Source: RAM1 sp943372515
Lineage (GTDB): Bacteria > Pseudomonadota > Gammaproteobacteria > Burkholderiales > Burkholderiaceae_C
Length of the DNA: 64,000 nt
Direction: 5' to 3'
Assembly (NCBI GenBank): GCA_943372515.1
Contig: CALRYY010000004.1
Coordinates: 25,690-89,689, forward strand
The notes beneath the pieces were generated by a model, which did not search any database, was not told where the DNA came from, and was given only the letters and a program-made list of their open reading frames with translations. The number at the start of each line of letters is the position of its first letter. Position 1 is the first letter of the stretch. Position numbers and translations under genes: made by a program. Below are positions 59,540 through 64,000 of this stretch, one piece after another.

Positions 59540-60232
59540 CTACCGGGTCCAGGGCGCGTAGACGATCATGTTGTACAGAAAATGCCCCAAGACCAGCGGC
59601 CACAGGCTGCTGTAACGGCTGTACATGCGGGATGCAACAACGCCGAACCAGAAGGTGGACAGGATGCCGCCGATGCCCTGCTCCGAATGGGCCAGGGCAA
59701 AGACGGTGGAAGTCGCCAGCACATAGACGGTCCGCCGCCAGCGCTCGGGAACAACGGCCTGGGCGTACAGCCAGGGCAGCGCGCGGTAAACCAGCTCTTC
59801 GCCCAGCGCGGCTGTCCCAGCCATGTACACACACACCAGCCATGCCGCTGCGGGCGTGCGCGGAATGGTCTGCTGGTACTGGAACGTGCAGCAATGCTCC
59901 CAGAACACCAGACCCAGCACGCGTCCGACGGGCCAGGTCCAGGCCAGCAGCGCCAGCGCCAGAAAGACCATGGTGCCCGCCTCCATGCCACCCACGCGCG
60001 CGTCGGCCAGCCGGGCCAGTCCGCATTGCGCTGCGCCGATGCCCGCCGGGCGCAGGACAAGAAACCAGACCAGCAGCGGTACCAGCACAAAGTGCACGCC
60101 GTCTGCCACCCAGAACAGGTTGACATCGACGGTGAACAGCCACGCCGTGTAGAAATGATTGAGCAGCGCCATTGCGACCACCGGAAAGATGGCCACCAGT
60201 ACCGCTTGCTGCCTGTCCAGCTGAAACCTCAT
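59540..60232 (-). CDS. CPBP family intramembrane glutamic endopeptidase
   Basis: From the ATG at 60232 (MRFQLDRQQ) a 230-residue protein with about six to seven membrane helices. The Abi/CPBP motifs are E145-E146-x3-R150 (GEELVYRALPW), FALAHS and HFLYN, giving the catalytic glutamates, histidines and asparagine of Rce1-type proteases. An upstream in-frame extension is Arg/Ala-rich without similarity. Members process prenylated or peptide substrates, or give bacteriocin immunity. No bacteriocin gene is nearby. Confidence 0.8.
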   Translation of the reverse strand: MRFQLDRQQAVLVAIFPVVAMALLNHFYTAWLFTVDVNLFWVADGVHFVLVPLLVWFLVLRPAGIGAAQCGLARLADARVGGMEAGTMVFLALALLAWTWPVGRVLGLVFWEHCCTFQYQQTIPRTPAAAWLVCVYMAGTAALGEELVYRALPWLYAQAVVPERWRRTVYVLATSTVFALAHSEQGIGGILSTFWFGVVASRMYSRYSSLWPLVLGHFLYNMIVYAPWTR

Positions 60233-60353
60233 GCCGCCACCCCCTTTTTTCAGCGAGTGTGCCCGCAGACATGCGCCCGCGCGCCCTGCATCGAAGCGGG
60301 TAGAGAACTTGTTCACGCCAGTACTTCACGCTGGCTGCGGATAATCCAGCCGC

Positions 60354-61586
60354 ATGCCCTCTTCACACACATTTGACGCCGTTGTCATCGGCGCCGGCGC
60401 CGCCGGCCTGTTCTGCGCGGGCATTGCAGGTCAGCGCGGCCTGAAGGTACTGGTGCTGGACCACAGTGACAAGGTGGCCGAGAAAATCCGCATCTCCGGT
60501 GGCGGGCGGGCCAACTTCACCAACCGCGACCTGGACCCGCGCGCGCCGCAGCGCCACTTCATCAGCGACAACCCCAACTTCTGCCGCTCGGCGCTGGGGC
60601 GCTACACACCGGCGCAGTTCATGGCGCTGATGCAGCGCCATGGCATCGCCTTTCATGAAAAGCACAAGGGCCAGCTGTTTTGCGACCGCTCGGCCGAAGA
60701 CCTGATCCAGATGCTGCTGCGCGAATGCGGCGCGGGCGGCGTTTCCCGATGGCAGCCTTGCGGAGTACAAGCCATCCGTCACTCGGCGCAAGGCTATGAA
60801 ATCGACACCGCGCAGGGCACGGTGACCACGCGCAGCGTGGTGGTGGCCACGGGCGGCCTGTCGATTCCCAAGATCGGTGCCACCGATTTTGGCTACCGCA
60901 TTGCCAAACAGTTCGGCCTGAAGCTGGTGGAGCCGCGCCCTGCCCTGGTGCCGCTGACGTTTGACGGCGACGCCTGGGCGCCGTATGCCCAGCTGGCCGG
61001 GCTGGCGCTGCCGGTGCAGATCGAAACCGGCACCAAAAAAACCCGCATGGCCTTTGATGAAGACCTGCTGTTCACCCACCGCGGCCTGAGCGGTCCGGCC
61101 GTGCTGCAGATTTCCAGCTACTGGCAGCCCGGCACGCCCCTGTGGGTCAACCTGGCGCCAGGCGCGGACCTGCCCACTGCCCTGGCGCGGGCCAAGGCGG
61201 CGTCGCGCAAGCTGATCGCCAACGAGCTGGCCGCTGTGGTGCCATCGCGCCTGGCCGACGCATGGGCCAGCCAGGACACCGCCTGGCAGCGCCCGGTAAA
61301 CGAGGCCACCGACAAGGCCCTGGTCACGCTGGCCGCCCGGCTGGCCCGCTGGGAGCTGCTGCCGTCCGGCTCCGAGGGCTACCGCAAGGCCGAGGTCACG
61401 GCCGGGGGTGTGGACACCCGCGAACTGTCGTCCCAAACCCTGGAATCCAGGCAGCCAGGCCTGTATTTCATTGGCGAAGTAGTGGACGTGACGGGGTGGC
61501 TGGGGGGCTACAACTTCCAGTGGGCCTGGGCCAGCGGCCATGCCTGCGCGATGGCCCTGCCCGGGCCCGCCACGCCTTTGACTTGA
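60354..61586 (+). CDS. BaiN/HI0933 (YhiN) family FAD-dependent oxidoreductase
   Basis: The 410-residue flavoprotein begins with the dinucleotide fold VVIGAGAAGLFCAGIAGQRGLKV, has the family block EKIRISGGGRANFTNRDL, LPKIGATDFGY-like SIPKIGATDFGYRIAKQFG, and the closing GEVVDVTGWLGGYNFQWAWASGHAC. Members such as BaiN reduce bile-acid intermediates, but the widespread YhiN group has no known substrate. Its stop lies within the -35 region of the rpsU promoter. Confidence 0.88.
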   Translation: MPSSHTFDAVVIGAGAAGLFCAGIAGQRGLKVLVLDHSDKVAEKIRISGGGRANFTNRDLDPRAPQRHFISDNPNFCRSALGRYTPAQFMALMQRHGIAFHEKHKGQLFCDRSAEDLIQMLLRECGAGGVSRWQPCGVQAIRHSAQGYEIDTAQGTVTTRSVVVATGGLSIPKIGATDFGYRIAKQFGLKLVEPRPALVPLTFDGDAWAPYAQLAGLALPVQIETGTKKTRMAFDEDLLFTHRGLSGPAVLQISSYWQPGTPLWVNLAPGADLPTALARAKAASRKLIANELAAVVPSRLADAWASQDTAWQRPVNEATDKALVTLAARLARWELLPSGSEGYRKAEVTAGGVDTRELSSQTLESRQPGLYFIGEVVDVTGWLGGYNFQWAWASGHACAMALPGPATPLT

Positions 61587-61610
61587 AGAGAGCCGGGAAA
61601 ACGTTATAAT
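61583..61610 (+). promoter_or_regulatory. rpsU sigma-70 promoter
   Basis: A perfect -10 TATAAT (61605-61610) is 16 bp from a -35 TTGAAG (61583-61588). The start site would be near 61617, leaving a ~120-nt leader before rpsU. The -35 overlaps the stop codon of the flavoprotein gene. Confidence 0.8.
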
Positions 61611-61629
61611 CCAAGGCTTTGCTGGCAAA

Positions 61630-61660
61630 CCCCCACGGCCTGATCACCGTTAAGTGGGGG
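61630..61660 (+). promoter_or_regulatory. rpsU leader hairpin
   Basis: CCCCCAC (61630-61636) pairs perfectly with GTGGGGG (61654-61660) around a 17-nt loop in the predicted rpsU 5' leader. No T-run follows, so it is not a terminator. It may be a target of S21 feedback or a stability element. Confidence 0.5.
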
Positions 61661-61736
61661 ACATCAGCGGTTATGGAGCACGGGCTGATCTTCCCTTGAC
61701 CCCTCTGGCCGCACAAATCTGGAATTCATCCGCTAA

Positions 61737-61949
61737 ATGACCACCATCCGCGTTAAAGAAAACGAGCCGTTTGACGTCGCGCTGCGCCGCTTCAAGCGCA
61801 CCATCGAAAAGCTGGGTCTGCTGACCGACTTGCGCGCCCGCGAGTTCTACGAAAAGCCGACCGCCGAGCGCAAGCGCAAGAAGGCAGCTGCCGTCAAGCG
61901 CCACTACAAGCGCGTTCGCAGCATGCAATTGCCCAAGAAGCTCTATTGA
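61737..61949 (+). CDS. rpsU: 30S ribosomal protein S21
   Basis: The 70-residue, very basic protein has the S21 pattern [40 protein letters not shown] and [14 protein letters not shown]21 joins the 30S subunit late and helps base-pairing of mRNA with the anti-Shine-Dalgarno. It has its own promoter, leader hairpin and terminator. Confidence 0.97.
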
Positions 61950-61991
61950 GCTTCGGCCAAAAAGCTGAACACCGCCGCCCTCGCGGCAACC

Positions 61992-62028
61992 AAAAAGCCT
62001 GCCTGGGGACGCTCAAGCAGGCTTTTTT
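61992..62028 (+). terminator. rpsU intrinsic terminator
   Basis: AAAAAGCCTGC (61992-62002) pairs with GCAGGCTTTTT (62017-62027) around a 14-nt loop, ending in a T-run. It lies 42 bp after the rpsU stop and 25 bp before yqeY, so yqeY is reached by read-through or another promoter. Confidence 0.9.
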
Positions 62029-62052
62029 CATTCCCGGCTACAGGAGAACACC

Positions 62053-62514
62053 ATGAGCCTTAAAGAACAGATCACCGAAGACATGAAGGCCGCCATGCGG
62101 GCCAAGGACAGCGAGCGCCTGGGCACCATCCGCCTGCTGACGGCCGCCATGAAGCAAAAGGAAGTGGACGAGCGCATCGAGCTGGACGACGTGGCCGTGA
62201 TCGCCATCGTCGACAAGATGCTCAAGCAGCGCAAGGACAGCATTGAAGCGTTCGAGAAAGCCGCCCGCCAGGACCTGGCCGACAAGGAAATCGCCGAAGT
62301 CAAGGTGCTGCAGGCCTACCTGCCCGCGCGCCTGTCGGCTGATGAAGTGGCCGCTGAGGTCAAGGCCATCGTGGCGGAACTCGGCGTTGAACTGGGTCGC
62401 AGTGCGGGCCCCGGCGACATGGGCAAGGTCATGGGCGCCGTCAAGGCCAAACTGGCCGGCAAGGCCGATATGGGCCAGGTGAGCGCGGCGGTCAAGGCAG
62501 CGTTAGCGGGTTAA
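62053..62514 (+). CDS. yqeY: GatB/YqeY domain-containing protein
   Basis: A 153-residue helical protein with an ACAGGAG site at 62040-62046. The YqeY pattern is clear: MSLKEQITEDMKAAMRAKD, LGTIRLLTAAMKQKEVDERIEL, and the C-terminal GDMGKVMGAVKAKLAGKADMG resembling the tail of GatB that contacts tRNA. Its cellular role is not defined; a tRNA-related function is assumed. Linkage to rpsU is conserved, but dnaG and rpoD, the usual next genes, are absent. Confidence 0.92.
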   Translation: MSLKEQITEDMKAAMRAKDSERLGTIRLLTAAMKQKEVDERIELDDVAVIAIVDKMLKQRKDSIEAFEKAARQDLADKEIAEVKVLQAYLPARLSADEVAAEVKAIVAELGVELGRSAGPGDMGKVMGAVKAKLAGKADMGQVSAAVKAALAG

Positions 62515-62515
62515 T

Positions 62516-62600
62516 TCCAGTGCCACCGCGGAACCGGCTCCGCCGGGCCGCTGGTGGCGCCCCCTTGAGGGGGAAGCGCCGGAGGCGCTTCGGGGGTGAG
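62516..62600 (-). repeat. GC-rich intergenic palindromic repeat, copy D (inverted)
   Basis: The best-formed copy, in reverse orientation between the convergent yqeY and pmbA genes. Read on the minus strand: CCCCCGAAGCGCCTCCGGCG, then CTTCCCCCTCAAGGGGGCG, then GCGGCCCGGCGGAGCCGG and TTCCGCGG. All three stem-loops are intact. Confidence 0.88.
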
Positions 62601-62601
62601 C

Positions 62602-63978
62602 CTATGACCCGGCCACCTTCATGCGGTTGACCAGGATAGACCCCACCGTCTTGGCGCCGTAGTTGTACGCATCTGCGCCCACAGCCTGGATGCCCTTGAG
62701 CATGTCTTTCAGGTTGCCGGCGATGGTGATCTCTTGCACCGGGTAGGCAATCCGGCCGTTTTCCACCCAGAAGCCGCTGGCCCCGCGTGAATAGTCGCCC
62801 GTCACGTAATTGACGCCCTGGCCCATCAGCTCGATCACAAACAGGCCCGTGCCCAGCTTTTGCAGCATGGCGTCCAGGTCGTCGCCCGGGCGCGTCAGGC
62901 GCGAACGCAGCACCAGGTTGTGCGAGCCACCGGCGTTGCCCGTGGTCTTCATGCCCAGCTTGCGGGCTGAATACGTGCTCAAAAAGTAGCCCTCGACCCG
63001 CCCGGCGTCCACCACCTTGCGTGCCGTCGTGCGCACGCCCTCTTCGTCAAACGGTGCGCTGCCCTTGCCGCGCATCACGTGCGGGTCTTCGGTGATGTCG
63101 ATGTGCTTGGGAAACACCAGTTTGCCCAGCGAATCGAGCAGGAAGGTGCTCTTGCGGTACAGCGCACCCCCACTGACGGCCTGCACAAAACCACCGAGCA
63201 GGCCGGCGGCCAGGGGCGACTCAAACAGCACGGGGCATTGCGTGGTGGCGATCTTGCGCGACTTCAGGCGGCTCAGGGCGCGCTCGGCGGCGTAGCGGCC
63301 CACAGATTGCGCGCTGGCCAGTTCATCGGCGCTGCGCATGGAGCTGTACCAGGCGTCGCGCTGCATGCCGTTGCCCTTGCCGGCAATGGGCGCCACCGAA
63401 ATGCTGTGGCGCGAGCTGGCGTAGCCACCGCGAAAGCCGCGCGTGTGGGCGCTGAAAAAATGGCTTTGCTGGGCCGACACACCCGCGCCTTCGCTGTTGG
63501 TAATGCGCTTATCGGTCTTCAGGGCCGCCTCTTCGCATTGCAGGGCCAGCGTCGCGGCTTCTTCGCTGGTGACCGCCCAGGGGTGAAACAGGTCCAGATC
63601 GGGTTGCTCGCCCGCCTGGGCAATGTCGGCGGCGTCGGGCAGGCCGGCCACCGGGTCTTCAGCGGTGAAGCGGGCAATGTCAAAGGCGGCCTGCACCGTC
63701 TGCTCAATGGCGGCGGGCGAAAAATCAGAAGTGCTGGCGTTGCCGCGGCGGTGGCCCACATAGACGGTCACGCCCAGTGATTTGTCGCGGTTGCGCTCCA
63801 CGGTTTCCAGTTCGCCCTTGCGAACCGACACGCTCAGCCCGCAGCCTTCGGACGCCTCGGCGCCGGCGTCGGTGGCGCCCAGCTTTTTGGCGTGGGCCAG
63901 GGCCTGGTCAACCAGGTGTTCAAACTGCGTGCGGGTGTAGGCAAAGCCACTGTCGGCTCGGGAAGCGGGAGTATTCAT
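62602..63978 (-). CDS. pmbA: Metalloprotease PmbA/TldE
   Basis: The 458-residue protein is the TldE/PmbA partner of the TldD/TldE protease, which matures microcins and other peptides and degrades CcdA in E. coli. Recognisable parts are the N-terminal block GCGLSVSVRKGELETVERNRDKSLGV, GKGNGMQRDAWYSSMRS and the C-terminal ELMGQGVNYVTGDYSRGASGFWVENG. PmbA itself lacks the catalytic HExxxH motif, which is in TldD, and none is seen here. Only 22 bp of upstream sequence is in the window, so its promoter cannot be judged. Confidence 0.95.
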   Translation of the reverse strand: MNTPASRADSGFAYTRTQFEHLVDQALAHAKKLGATDAGAEASEGCGLSVSVRKGELETVERNRDKSLGVTVYVGHRRGNASTSDFSPAAIEQTVQAAFDIARFTAEDPVAGLPDAADIAQAGEQPDLDLFHPWAVTSEEAATLALQCEEAALKTDKRITNSEGAGVSAQQSHFFSAHTRGFRGGYASSRHSISVAPIAGKGNGMQRDAWYSSMRSADELASAQSVGRYAAERALSRLKSRKIATTQCPVLFESPLAAGLLGGFVQAVSGGALYRKSTFLLDSLGKLVFPKHIDITEDPHVMRGKGSAPFDEEGVRTTARKVVDAGRVEGYFLSTYSARKLGMKTTGNAGGSHNLVLRSRLTRPGDDLDAMLQKLGTGLFVIELMGQGVNYVTGDYSRGASGFWVENGRIAYPVQEITIAGNLKDMLKGIQAVGADAYNYGAKTVGSILVNRMKVAGS

Positions 63979-64000
63979 ATCGACGGCTATGATACTTGTC

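Overview
The window is one contiguous piece of a GC-rich chromosome from a betaproteobacterium, most likely Burkholderiales, family Comamonadaceae. This rests on three things: the order rpsO-pnp-qor-tpiA-secG-tRNA-Leu-nuoA..N-DUF2818-NUDIX-DUF1178; the presence of DUF2818, DUF1178 and YbiB-type proteins; and four copies of a GC-rich palindromic intergenic repeat typical of that family. No phage, transposase, integrase or CRISPR array is visible.

Left part (1-19,200): a sulfur/amino-acid cluster opens the window. It holds a truncated DegT-like aminotransferase, a CuyA/D-cysteine desulfhydrase-family lyase, a CuyZ/YeiH-type exporter, an Asp/Glu racemase-family enzyme and an alpha/beta hydrolase. 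An ECF42 sigma factor with its DGPF partner and a matching promoter follows. Next come two acetyltransferases, a hydroxyaspartate/serine dehydratase-type enzyme, a BrnT-like toxin-antitoxin pair and a lipoprotein phosphodiesterase. The stretch then holds an FtsX-type permease with an AttH-like lipocalin, a secreted HExxH protein, an ABC exporter and an orphan CesT-type chaperone.

Centre (18,100-43,200): the long minus-strand housekeeping block. Ribosomal protein S15 and PNPase, separated by a terminator and a structured leader, are followed by qor, tpiA, secG, tRNA-Leu(GAG) and the complete 14-gene complex I operon nuoA-N. After it lie DUF2818, a NUDIX hydrolase and DUF1178. Right of rpsO are an aminotransferase with an orphan LivK-like binding protein, a small heat-shock protein and tsaD.

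Right part (43,200-58,320): a complete nitrate assimilation locus. A NasR-like NIT-ANTAR antiterminator gene is followed by a leader whose control elements can be read directly. These are two NtrC-like sites, a near-consensus sigma-54 promoter, two ANTAR hexaloop hairpins and an intrinsic terminator that the second hairpin would pre-empt. The operon then runs: nitrate ABC importer (nrtA, nrtB, nrtD-like), a three-gene CheA-like/CheY/CheX phosphorelay whose kinase carries a PilJ/NarX-like P-box, nirB, nirD, nasA with a Bfd-like tail, ybiB and the siroheme methyltransferase gene. The Che-like relay inside a nitrate operon is the most interesting uncharacterised system here.

Right end (58,390-64,000): a fatty-acid-hydroxylase-family membrane protein, a CPBP protease, a BaiN-type flavoprotein, rpsU with promoter, leader hairpin and terminator, yqeY, and pmbA/tldE.
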